Assembly: GCA_003152325.1 (NCBI GenBank)
Contig: PLZX01000336.1
Span: 13,177-45,511 of the forward strand
Reading direction: 5' to 3'
From: Bryobacterales bacterium
GTDB lineage: Bacteria; Acidobacteriota; Terriglobia; Bryobacterales; Bryobacteraceae
Length of the DNA: 32,335 nt
Position numbers and translations under genes: made by a program. This document shows, in pieces, positions 17,424-26,373 of this stretch (the stretch's first letter is position 1; every line of letters begins with the position of its first letter). The notes below the pieces were generated by a model. It was not told where the DNA came from and ran no database searches. It was given only the letters and a program-made list of their open reading frames with translations.

Positions 17424-18988
17424 CACTTCGCGACCGTGTGCTCGTTCGAGGCGGCGCCTTCGCGAATGAGACGCTTCATCTCATCATTCGGGTCGATCCC
17501 GTCCTTCTGATGGCGCAGCTTGACGACGCGGGCGAGCATTTCCTGAGCCCGGGCTGCGTCACCCATTCGACGATACGCCTGGCCAAGCTGATACGCCGCT
17601 GTGGCGTCCTCGGGATCGAGCTTCACCGCCGTTTCGAGGTGCTCAATCGCAGCGCCGACCTCTCCGCTCTTCAGCAGCAGCTTCCCCATCTCAGCATGGG
17701 CGCGCGAAAACCGCGGGTTCAGGCGCACCGACGCTTCGAAGGCCGCTTTGGCCTCGCCCGTTTCCGCGCCCGAGCGGATCAGCGCGATCCCTAACATATA
17801 GGACAGCATGAAGTCATTCGGGTTCGATTTCACCCGCGCCCGCAGCACTTCCCCCGCTTTGGCCGTGTCTCCGCGCTGCATCCACGCAAACCCCAACATT
17901 ACATATGGCAGCGATTGCGAAGGGGAAAGACGGCTGGCCATCTCGAAATCTCCTTCGGCTTCCTGTGTGCGGCCTTGCTGCGCCAGCAACAAACCCCGAT
18001 GCAGGTGCAGACGGTAAGAGTCCGGCAGGTGCTTCAGTCCGATATCGGCGATTTCCAGGCCGAGTTCGTAGTTGGCGTTGTCGAGGCAAATGCCTATGAA
18101 GTCGGCATAGTTGTCTTCGGCCTCGGGTTCCAGTTCGGTGGCGGTCCGCAGCGCGTGATACGCCTTTTCGACCTGCCCGGTCTTCAGGTATGCTTCCGAG
18201 ACCAGGTTGTACAAGTCGGCGTGTCCCAGGCCGGCAGTGAAAAGCTCGCTCGAGAGTTGGATAGCTCCCGAGAAGTCACCTCCGCGGATAAGCATCAGGG
18301 TCTGATCATAGGCGGCGATATGCGGATCGTTCGCATGTGCGCGCGCGCGGCCAAAATATGGCGCCGCCTCCAGGTACGCCCCGGCTTTTCCCAGCAGGAT
18401 CCCGGCCTGGAATTGGTTTTTGGTGTCCTCTTCCGGGATGGCACCGAGGACAGCCGAAAGATCGTCTTTTCGGCCAGTCTCGAGCAGACACTCGGCGTAA
18501 TGCAGGATTACGGGGTACACCTTCGTCCGCCCTTTTTCGTAGTGCGCGGCCGCCTCCCCGAACTGCTTCACGACGAACGCGATCTCGCCCAGGTAAACGT
18601 GGGCGACCTCATCGTTTGGGGAGTGCTCGAGCACCGTCTCCAGGCCCACTTTGGCCTGATCCGCATGGCCCAGCGCAAACTCGTTGACCGAAAGGTTCGT
18701 CAGAGCCGGCAGGAATGCCGGATCCGCTTCGAGCGCCTGCCGGAAGCGCGCATTCGCCTTCTCGAGGTCGCCAGCGCCGCTGAGAGCGATGCCAAGCAGG
18801 TTCAGTGCCTTGAGGTTCTGCGGCGATTCCGCGGTCAGTTTCTCCAGCAATTCGATCGCGGCGGGGAAGCGCCCCTTCTGCAGCAGGGCGACCGCGCAAT
18901 CGTAGGGCGCCGCGCCGTTGCAGTCATCAGCGGCCCACGTAACCAGAGGAAACGCCGCGAGCAGGAACGGCAGGAGCCGAGATCGCAT
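17423..18988 (-). CDS. TPR-repeat protein, exported
   Basis: Signal peptide MRSRLLPFLLAAFPLVTWA and many TPRs (NLKALNLLGIALSGAGDLEKANARFRQALEADPAFLPALTNLSV...). Confidence 0.9.
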   Translation of the reverse strand: MRSRLLPFLLAAFPLVTWAADDCNGAAPYDCAVALLQKGRFPAAIELLEKLTAESPQNLKALNLLGIALSGAGDLEKANARFRQALEADPAFLPALTNLSVNEFALGHADQAKVGLETVLEHSPNDEVAHVYLGEIAFVVKQFGEAAAHYEKGRTKVYPVILHYAECLLETGRKDDLSAVLGAIPEEDTKNQFQAGILLGKAGAYLEAAPYFGRARAHANDPHIAAYDQTLMLIRGGDFSGAIQLSSELFTAGLGHADLYNLVSEAYLKTGQVEKAYHALRTATELEPEAEDNYADFIGICLDNANYELGLEIADIGLKHLPDSYRLHLHRGLLLAQQGRTQEAEGDFEMASRLSPSQSLPYVMLGFAWMQRGDTAKAGEVLRARVKSNPNDFMLSYMLGIALIRSGAETGEAKAAFEASVRLNPRFSRAHAEMGKLLLKSGEVGAAIEHLETAVKLDPEDATAAYQLGQAYRRMGDAARAQEMLARVVKLRHQKDGIDPNDEMKRLIREGAASNEHTVAK

Positions 18989-19170
18989 CGCAGCTATTCT
19001 TTCAGATCAAGACGGCATTCGCAACGAGGATTTGCGGGTGGGGCATGGCGCCTTAAGGTACCTTTTCCTTGGCTGGCCCTCCACTGCTCCAGAGGTCCAG
19101 ACGGGGCATTGGGACCAGGGTGTGAAGCTGAAAACACCGCATCCAACGGTATGGTTTGACCCAGGCCGCG

Positions 19171-19233
19171 CATTTTACGGTTAGGAAACCTCCTCTTTGA
19201 CCCCCGGCGTAGCGCCCATTTAACCGTTAGGAA
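19171..19233. repeat. Pair of 17-bp direct repeats CATTTTACGGTTAGGAA / CATTTAACCGTTAGGAA
   Basis: Copies start at 19171 and 19217, 15/17 identical, 46 bp apart, upstream of the TonB-dependent receptor. Confidence 0.6.
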
Positions 19234-19322
19234 TCGTCTCGACGACAGTCTTGGCGGATGGCCCGGTGCCGCGAGAATTATTGAAAAAATGGGGGTTGCC
19301 GATCTTGAGGTGATTGGTGAAT

Positions 19323-19360
19323 CCGACAGCGCAGGCCTGGAGGGGCAAAAGCGCTGTCGG
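19323..19360. other. Strong hairpin in leader/upstream region of the TonB receptor
   Basis: CCGACAGCGC (19323-19332) and GCGCTGTCGG (19351-19360): perfect 10-bp stem, 18-nt loop. Confidence 0.65.
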
Positions 19361-19404
19361 GGATCAAATTGGAGAATAGTGGTCATATTTGTCTTGAACC
19401 GCTG

Positions 19405-19410
19405 TATACT
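19405..19410 (+). promoter_or_regulatory. Possible -10 box TATACT upstream of the TonB receptor
   Basis: TATACT at 19405, ~87 bp before ATG 19497; no convincing -35. Confidence 0.25.
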
Positions 19411-19496
19411 ACTGCAACTGAGATCGGCGGCTCCTGCCAAATCAGTGGGTACGGCATCCAGGGCACGACGAGCATCTGGAGCCGTGGAGGGTAATT

Positions 19497-22400
19497 ATGG
19501 AAGGCAACCGAATAGGGCGTCTTGTGTGCGCCAGTGCACTAATGTGCGGCTGCGTTTTCGGCCAGTCAACAACTGGCACTTTGCAGGGGACAGTGTTGGA
19601 CCCCGCCGGCGCGGCCGTGCCGAATGCAACCATCGTAATTAAAGATCCGAGTGCCGGTACAACTCGCAATGCCGTGTCCGGAACGGACGGGATCTTTATA
19701 TTAAACGGCGTCGAACCAGGTACATACAATTTGACGGTTACCGCCAAGGCCGGTTTCAAGACCTACTCTCTGGAGGCCATCGCCCTCTCGCCGAATGAGC
19801 GGCGCGATTTGGGCAAGATCGCGCTGACGATCGGATCGCTGACCGAGGAAGTTTCGGTCATCGCTACCAGCACGCCCATACAGACGTCTTCCGGCGAGAA
19901 CTCGAAGCTGATCGAGGCTGCCCAATTGAACAACATCACCATTAAGGGCCGTGATCTGTTCGAAATCCTGCAGACCGTTCCCGGCGTAACCTTTGGCAAC
20001 GCTCTGCTTTTTGGCAACGCCGCCGATGCTACCAGTAACGGGAGCAGCACTTTTGGCAGTCTGCAGATCAATGGCGGCGGTACCGCGCGCACCAACTTCG
20101 TCGTCGATGGCGTGCCGGACGTGGACAACGGCAATAACTCCCAGGTAGACTTCGAGCCCACCATGGACACCATCGCCGAGATCCGCGTGCTGACGTCCAA
20201 CTACCAGGCGGAGTTCGGCCACAGTTCCGGCGGCCAGATCAGTCTGATCACCAAGGGCGGCAGCAACTCATTCCACGGCAGCGCTTTCTACAACAAGCGG
20301 CATGAGATGTTTAATGCCAAAGACTATTTCACCAACTTGAACGGCAACCAGAAGACGATTTCCCGCTTCGGGGTATACGGCTTTACCATTGGCGGGCCGG
20401 TCTACATTCCCAAAGTCTGGAACGTGAACAAGAACAAGGTGTTCTTCTTCTTCTCCCAGGAATATACGAAGACGAAGCCGGCTAGCACCACGCAAGAGGC
20501 AATGGTGCCTACGGCAGCTCAGTTGCAGGGCAACTTCTATGACCGCTGCCTCGTCAACACCGGCGTAAACGGCGTTCCCTGCACGCCGGGTTACACCGAC
20601 AACAACGGGAATGACAGGAGCACCTTCCTGGTGAATCCGGCCGCCGGCAAGACTACGCTGGCTGGTGGTAATTTGAACACACTGATTGGTACCTCGGCCT
20701 ACAATTCGGCTTCTGCGGCCATTGGCCAGGCGATGCTGAAGTACCTCCCCTCGCCGAACCTCTGCACCGCGGCCGCCGGCATCTACAACGGCAATGCGAT
20801 CAGCCCCACGAATTGCCCCGCTGGCTTCTCCAACCACGCCATCTCGAATCCCTCGTGGAACTACGGCTTCAACTACATCTGGTCGGCCAACGAGGTCCAC
20901 CCGCGGCGCAACGACACGGCACGTATCGATTGGAACATCAACCAGAAAAATCGGCTGTTTGCCCGTTACTCGCAGGACTACGACGCCGACTTGACGAATT
21001 TTGGCATCCCAGTGAGAGATACCTCCGGCAACTATGCTCCAACCGCCGCGAACTTCACCAAGCCGGGCCACGGATACGCGATCGGCCTCACGACCACTCT
21101 CTCCGCAACCATGGTGAACGAGTTCACTTTTGGGAAGATTTTCAACGGAATCGGCTATTACGAGGCGAATGATAACCAAGTCCAACGGTCGAACATGGGC
21201 AATCCCCCCTCGTTCGATAATTTCGCCACCGATCCGCTGTTCAACAACACCGGAAAGCGGTGGTTGGCCGGCACCGGCCCGCTGAACTTCGCCGATTACG
21301 TCCCCACCGTCTCCTTTGGCGACTCTGCCAACCGCACCGAGACTGCCCCATCCACCAACCCCTGCTGGAATGGGTGTCCCTATACCAACAAGGCCGATTC
21401 GTGGACTTTCGCCGACAGTCTCACCAGGGTTGTGGGCAAGCACAACCTGAAGGCGGGCATTTACGTCGAGCGCACCTTCAAGGTGCAGGACGGCAGCCAA
21501 GGTAATTACCTGGGCGCCTATACCTTCGGCAACGACTCGACCGGACAGAACCCCCTCGACACGCAGGATGGCTTTGCCAATGCCTGGTTGGGCAACTACC
21601 GGCAATACTCGGAAGGCCAAAAGAACATCGGAGACTGGAAGTTCTGGCAGGTGGAGTTTTACGTGCAGGATTCCTGGCGCGTCAGCCCCCGCCTAACTCT
21701 CGATGTCGGCCTCCGCTTCTACGGCATGCCTCCGATTACCAACGTGGGCACCGGCCGGAACGCTTCGACGGAATTCGTCGCGTCCGCCTATAACCAAAAC
21801 CTGGCGGAGCGGCTCTACATTGGGGAGTGCGTCAACCCCACCACTAATGCGATCATTTCGACCGCCGGTGGTCCCTGTCCCAGCACCGCAACAACCAAGG
21901 CCTACGATCCAGTTAGCAATACCTTTGCCCTTGGGTCGTTAGTCGGAACGTTCGTTCCCAATTCGGTAGCCAACTATCCGTCTGGGGCGACTCCGTTCCC
22001 GGGTATGGTCATTGCCGGCACCAGTGCGGCGCTGCCCCAGAGCCTGTACACCGTGCCGCTCATTTCTCCGGCGGGCCGTCTCGGCTTCGCTTGGGACGTG
22101 TTCGGCAACGGCAAGACGGCCATTCGCGGCGGTATCGGTCAATTCCTGAACCGGCTCAGCTACAACCAAATCGCCAGCCCGGTTTCGTTCCAGCCCACTC
22201 TGCAAAGTCTGAACCTGTACAACGGAAACATCACCAATATCACGTCGGGCGCATCGTCGCTCGGCGCCGTTTCGCCGATTGGTATGAACGCCGATTTCGT
22301 GGGACACCAGCAAAACGAATCCACGTACAACGGTAGCCTGCAAGTTCAGCAAAAAGTAGGCTTCTCCACGGTGGTGGAGGCGTCCTGGGTGTTCGAACTG

Positions 22401-23600
22401 CGCCGCCACGTGCCGCTCAACTATCCGCTGGATTACTTCCCGCTCTACTCGCAGTTCAATAACGGCGCTGCCTGGGTGAATCCTACGACAGCGTACTTCC
22501 AAAACAATGCGCTGACGGGGTATACAGGTGGGAACAGCGGTCTGGGGCTGCTCGGCAACCAATACATCTTCAATTCGAGCGTGTGCCCCACCTGCGTCTC
22601 CGGTTATCCCTCCATCTCCGCCCAACAGTTCGAGGGGACCTCGAACTACGAGGCCTTGCAGGTCAACGTGCGGCGTAACATGACGAGGCGCCTTTCCTAC
22701 GGATTTGCTTTTACGTGGAACAAGTCAATGGGACCGTCGGGAGCTCTCCTCAACAACAATGACCCGGGCTTCACCCGCGACCCCCTCTTGCCGGACAAGT
22801 TCCGCAACTGGGGACCGTCCTACGCGAACACGCCGTTTTACTTTACGATCAACTCGGTGTACGAGATTCCGGGCCTCGGAGAGAAGCTGAACTTCAAACC
22901 GCTGGGTTGGGTTACCGATCACTGGGTCCTTTCCGGACTGTACCAGTGGCGCAGCGACCAGATGTCGTCGATACCTACCCCCACCTTCGCCAATACCAGC
23001 AACACCTGCTCCACCTCTACTAACTGCTACCCGCAGTGGAACTGGACAGGCACGCCTAACGACAACTACAGGGCGGTCGTCACCGGTGACTACCACCTGT
23101 CAAGCATCGGGGGGACCTTGCAGATCAACCCCGCTGCCAGCACGACGGGCACGCAGTCCGGCAGCCCGGCTACCTCGAGCTACCCCCTGAACGGAAACCC
23201 TGGCAACCAGATCATCAACACGGCGGCCTTCACCATTCCGTTCCCGTGCAGCCAGACACCTCAGGCCGACCCGCACTACGGCGTGGGCGAGAACCTGTCC
23301 TGCCTGGGCAACGCAGGTATCGGTCAGCTCCTCAACATCCCCGGCACCCGCGTCAGCAACCTGGATCTGACCATCACGAAGAATATCCCGCTGGGGAAAG
23401 AGGGACGCAGTCTCCAATTCCGCGCGGAGGCGTACAATCTCCCGAACCACACTCAGTTCTCTGCGTACAACATCACACCGTCGTACGACTGGCGGAACTG
23501 GCTGCAGGGCCGGCTGGTCCAGACCAACGCCAGTCTGAACCGTTTTACACAAACGCTGAACCCCCGGCAGATGGAGATGTCGCTGCGGCTGGTGTTCTGA
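19497..23600 (+). CDS. Oar-like TonB-dependent receptor with N-terminal carboxypeptidase-regulatory-like domain
   Basis: GTLQGTVLDPAGAAVPNATIVIKDPSAGTTRNAVSGTDGIFILNGVEPGTYNLTVTAKAGFKT; plug INGGGTARTNFVVDGVPDVDNGNNSQVDFEPTMDTIAEIRVLTSNYQAEFGHSSGGQISLITKGGSNSFHGSAF; terminal F of MSLRLVF; GGAGG at 19486. Confidence 0.95.
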   Translation: MEGNRIGRLVCASALMCGCVFGQSTTGTLQGTVLDPAGAAVPNATIVIKDPSAGTTRNAVSGTDGIFILNGVEPGTYNLTVTAKAGFKTYSLEAIALSPNERRDLGKIALTIGSLTEEVSVIATSTPIQTSSGENSKLIEAAQLNNITIKGRDLFEILQTVPGVTFGNALLFGNAADATSNGSSTFGSLQINGGGTARTNFVVDGVPDVDNGNNSQVDFEPTMDTIAEIRVLTSNYQAEFGHSSGGQISLITKGGSNSFHGSAFYNKRHEMFNAKDYFTNLNGNQKTISRFGVYGFTIGGPVYIPKVWNVNKNKVFFFFSQEYTKTKPASTTQEAMVPTAAQLQGNFYDRCLVNTGVNGVPCTPGYTDNNGNDRSTFLVNPAAGKTTLAGGNLNTLIGTSAYNSASAAIGQAMLKYLPSPNLCTAAAGIYNGNAISPTNCPAGFSNHAISNPSWNYGFNYIWSANEVHPRRNDTARIDWNINQKNRLFARYSQDYDADLTNFGIPVRDTSGNYAPTAANFTKPGHGYAIGLTTTLSATMVNEFTFGKIFNGIGYYEANDNQVQRSNMGNPPSFDNFATDPLFNNTGKRWLAGTGPLNFADYVPTVSFGDSANRTETAPSTNPCWNGCPYTNKADSWTFADSLTRVVGKHNLKAGIYVERTFKVQDGSQGNYLGAYTFGNDSTGQNPLDTQDGFANAWLGNYRQYSEGQKNIGDWKFWQVEFYVQDSWRVSPRLTLDVGLRFYGMPPITNVGTGRNASTEFVASAYNQNLAERLYIGECVNPTTNAIISTAGGPCPSTATTKAYDPVSNTFALGSLVGTFVPNSVANYPSGATPFPGMVIAGTSAALPQSLYTVPLISPAGRLGFAWDVFGNGKTAIRGGIGQFLNRLSYNQIASPVSFQPTLQSLNLYNGNITNITSGASSLGAVSPIGMNADFVGHQQNESTYNGSLQVQQKVGFSTVVEASWVFELRRHVPLNYPLDYFPLYSQFNNGAAWVNPTTAYFQNNALTGYTGGNSGLGLLGNQYIFNSSVCPTCVSGYPSISAQQFEGTSNYEALQVNVRRNMTRRLSYGFAFTWNKSMGPSGALLNNNDPGFTRDPLLPDKFRNWGPSYANTPFYFTINSVYEIPGLGEKLNFKPLGWVTDHWVLSGLYQWRSDQMSSIPTPTFANTSNTCSTSTNCYPQWNWTGTPNDNYRAVVTGDYHLSSIGGTLQINPAASTTGTQSGSPATSSYPLNGNPGNQIINTAAFTIPFPCSQTPQADPHYGVGENLSCLGNAGIGQLLNIPGTRVSNLDLTITKNIPLGKEGRSLQFRAEAYNLPNHTQFSAYNITPSYDWRNWLQGRLVQTNASLNRFTQTLNPRQMEMSLRLVF

Positions 23601-23610
23601 TACGAACTCG

Positions 23611-23630
23611 GTCAAGCCTTCGGGTTTGAC
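23611..23630 (+). terminator. Hairpin with UUCG tetraloop just after the TonB receptor
   Basis: GTCAAGCC-TTCG-GGTTTGAC, 8-bp stem (one G-T), 11 bp after the stop. Confidence 0.55.
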
Positions 23631-23645
23631 AGGGTAATGAATCGG

Positions 23646-23678
23646 GCCGGCTTTCCACCCATGAGGCGGAAAGCCGGC
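23646..23678. terminator. Strong hairpin between convergent TonB receptor and GH31
   Basis: GCCGGCTTTCC-acccatgaggc-GGAAAGCCGGC, perfect 11-bp stem. Confidence 0.6.
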
Positions 23679-23725
23679 ATGACTTCTTGACGATCAGTGC
23701 CCGGAGGCCGAGGCCGGAAGCCCGC

Positions 23726-26332
23726 TCACTCAAGCGTGAAAGCCAGTCTGTGTCCCGTGTACTGCACGTGTTTGTCTTTCGATGGGCTGGTTCCTGCCAG
23801 ATGGATTGCGAACTGGCGTTTGGCGATCATGCCGGGATACGCACCTTTTCGGTCGCCGATCGAAAGTGTGTGCACCTGGTCATTCCAGCGTAAAGAGATG
23901 GTCGAACGTACGCCCTTCTCGTAGGCGTAGTTCACGCCTTCATCTTCGTACAGCGTGAAGTCCGCGTCCGCTCCGGGATAAACGCGCCACTCGATCTCTC
24001 CGGTTCGATCCTGACCGGAATACTGCTGAACCGGTCCTAGCGGGACAATGCTGCCCGCCCTCACCATCAGGGGAATTTTCGCGATCGGGGCATCCGTTGC
24101 TGTCGTCTTTCCGCCGGCCACCTTGGCCTCTGTCCACCAATCGAACCAGCCGCCCGGGGTAGACGGTGCGTACACCGGCCACTGCCGCGGCTCGGGCTGC
24201 AACACGGGCGCTACCAGGAACGCCGGACCGAACATGAATTCGTACTTCTGCGCCAGAGCCTGCTCGTCGTCCCGGAAATCCATCACAAGAGGACGCATCA
24301 GAGTGGAACCGCGGAAGGTGATTTCGGCCGCCTGGCTGTATATGTAAGGCAGCAGCCGGTAGCGCATCTCGAGATACTGGCGTTCCTGGGCCTCAACGGC
24401 GGCGCCGAAATGCCAGGGCTCCGTCTTGGTCTGGAAGCCGTGGACGCGCATCAACGGCGTAAACGTGGAGAACTGCAGCCAGCGCAGGAAGCGCTCGTGG
24501 TACGCGCTGTCGGTGTACTGCCTTTCACCCGGACGGAAGAAACCGCCAGTATCGGTGGTCCAGTAGGGGAGTCCTGTGACGGAGAAATTCAAGCCAGCCG
24601 CGACCTGGCGGCGGAGAGTCTCCCAGTCGTTGCCGATATCGCCCGACCATGTTGCGACAGCATAGCGCTGCGCACCCGCGAAGGCGCTCCGCGTCAGGAC
24701 GAAAACCCGCCGATCAGGTGCGTCTTTGCGCTGTCCTTCATAGATGGTCTTGGTGACGAGCAACGGATAGACCAGACGGAAACGATCTCCGGGACCGGCG
24801 AAGGTCTTCTGGCCGGCGAGAGCGTCGTTCTCCGGTTCGGTGGCGTCCTGCCACCAGGCGTCGATCCCGAGAGACAGCATGCGGCTGGAGAAATGCTTCC
24901 AGTACAGCGCACTTGCCTCGGGATTGAAGAAGTCCACCCACTGGGTTCCGGGCAGAAACAGATCTCTTGCGGCAAACTCCTGGCCTACCGTCGATTTCGG
25001 ATCGATCTTCGACCAGACGGACACCATGAACTTGGCATTCAGGTCGTGTAGCTGGCGCACCAGGGCTGCCGGATCGGGGTAGTTGGCCTCGTCCCACTGC
25101 ATGGCGTTCCAGCCATACTTGCCCCAGTATTGCCAGTCCTGAACGATCACGTCCATGGGAAGCTTGCGCTTGCGGAATTCACGGGCGTTTTCGAGAATGT
25201 CGTCGCTCGATGTGTACCGCTCGCGGCACTGGATGAAGCCATATGCCCAGAGAGGCAGCAACGGGGCCTGACCCGTCAGTTTGCGATATGTCGCGATGAT
25301 CTCGTCGGCGGTGGGGCCTGCAAAGACCACGTAGTCGATGCCGTCCGAGACGGGCGAGCGCAGCACGGTTTCGGCGGCGGACGGTCTCCAATAGAGTGAC
25401 GGCTGGTCTCTCATGTTGCCTTCGACGCGCACCTGGTGCTTCCCGGGTTTCAGCTCCAGGAACCAGCTCGAGGTTGGAGGCAGCCAGCGGTTTGCGAAAT
25501 CGACCACGGTGCCGCCATCGATCTCGACGTGGTAGCGTTGGGCCATTTCCTGGCCCACGTCCAGCATCATCGCGTAGCGTCCGGGCGCGGCGGTTTCAAA
25601 ATCGCCGCGGAACACTCCCGCAGTGCGGCTCACGGTACGGGCGCCCTCGGCGGTGGTCACGGCGGCAGTGGTGGTATTGCCGGAAGCTTCGCGGGCCAGC
25701 GTCAGGTGCTCATCGGCGGGATTGAGGTTGGTCAGCCCGTAATTGTGCCAGAGCAGCCCGTAACCCTTGCTCGATAGCAGAAATGGGATGGAAATCTGGC
25801 TGTTGACCTGAGTGAGGCGCCGGGGAAGGTCGCGAATGTCCAGAAATCCATCCTGAAACTGGCCGGAGCCGAAGATGTGCTCATCGGCGGGTGAGCGGAA
25901 CCGGTCCTCCGCGGTGAGTGTGGGTTGTCCCTGAATTCTCGATGGACGCACACGGCGCGAACCGGGCAACTCTTCCAGGAGGAGTCTCCCCTTCGCATCG
26001 GAAAACCGCAGCGTTCCCGTCTTTTGATCGTAGGTTGCCGTCAGCCGGGAGGTAGCGAGAGTGACGGACACCGCGGTTTTTCGAATGGATTGGCGGACAT
26101 CGCTAGCGGGATGGATCAGCACCAGGCTTGTCGAGTCTGCCGCCTGGGCAGGAGTGCACCGGACGCGCAGCGCGCCGTCGGCAATCGGGACCACAGAGAG
26201 GACCCCGCAGTCGGCCTTGATCGAGACACCAGGTTGTGCGGAGGCCTGCTGGGCTTGGGCGGCATATACGCTGAAAGGGGACAGCACCGCGACCAGGAGA
26301 AATCCATGTCTCGGGAGATACGATTTTGACAC
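23726..26332 (-). CDS. GH31 alpha-xylosidase/alpha-glucosidase with PA14-like insert, secreted
   Basis: LPLWAYGFIQCRERYTSSDDILENAREFRKRKLPMDVIVQDWQYW, nucleophile region WWQDATEPEND, acid/base region WSGDIGNDWETLRRQVAAGLNFSVTGLPYWTTDTGGFF, PA14-like AGVFRGDFETAAPGRYAMMLDVG. The GTG at 26332 (VSKSYLPRHGFLLVAVLSPFSVYAAQA) follows GAGGTG; the longer 5' ORF extension is not protein-like. Confidence 0.9.
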   Translation of the reverse strand: MSKSYLPRHGFLLVAVLSPFSVYAAQAQQASAQPGVSIKADCGVLSVVPIADGALRVRCTPAQAADSTSLVLIHPASDVRQSIRKTAVSVTLATSRLTATYDQKTGTLRFSDAKGRLLLEELPGSRRVRPSRIQGQPTLTAEDRFRSPADEHIFGSGQFQDGFLDIRDLPRRLTQVNSQISIPFLLSSKGYGLLWHNYGLTNLNPADEHLTLAREASGNTTTAAVTTAEGARTVSRTAGVFRGDFETAAPGRYAMMLDVGQEMAQRYHVEIDGGTVVDFANRWLPPTSSWFLELKPGKHQVRVEGNMRDQPSLYWRPSAAETVLRSPVSDGIDYVVFAGPTADEIIATYRKLTGQAPLLPLWAYGFIQCRERYTSSDDILENAREFRKRKLPMDVIVQDWQYWGKYGWNAMQWDEANYPDPAALVRQLHDLNAKFMVSVWSKIDPKSTVGQEFAARDLFLPGTQWVDFFNPEASALYWKHFSSRMLSLGIDAWWQDATEPENDALAGQKTFAGPGDRFRLVYPLLVTKTIYEGQRKDAPDRRVFVLTRSAFAGAQRYAVATWSGDIGNDWETLRRQVAAGLNFSVTGLPYWTTDTGGFFRPGERQYTDSAYHERFLRWLQFSTFTPLMRVHGFQTKTEPWHFGAAVEAQERQYLEMRYRLLPYIYSQAAEITFRGSTLMRPLVMDFRDDEQALAQKYEFMFGPAFLVAPVLQPEPRQWPVYAPSTPGGWFDWWTEAKVAGGKTTATDAPIAKIPLMVRAGSIVPLGPVQQYSGQDRTGEIEWRVYPGADADFTLYEDEGVNYAYEKGVRSTISLRWNDQVHTLSIGDRKGAYPGMIAKRQFAIHLAGTSPSKDKHVQYTGHRLAFTLE

Positions 26333-26373
26333 GAGCGTCACCTCAGTTCTGTTTTTTCTAGCGCCGGCATGCG

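Noticed and set aside
17915-19159. 414-aa + strand ORF
   Set aside because: Almost entirely antisense to the TPR protein; no protein-family features.
20268-21620. 450-aa - strand ORF
   Set aside because: Antisense to the TonB receptor; no recognisable domains, typical shadow ORF.
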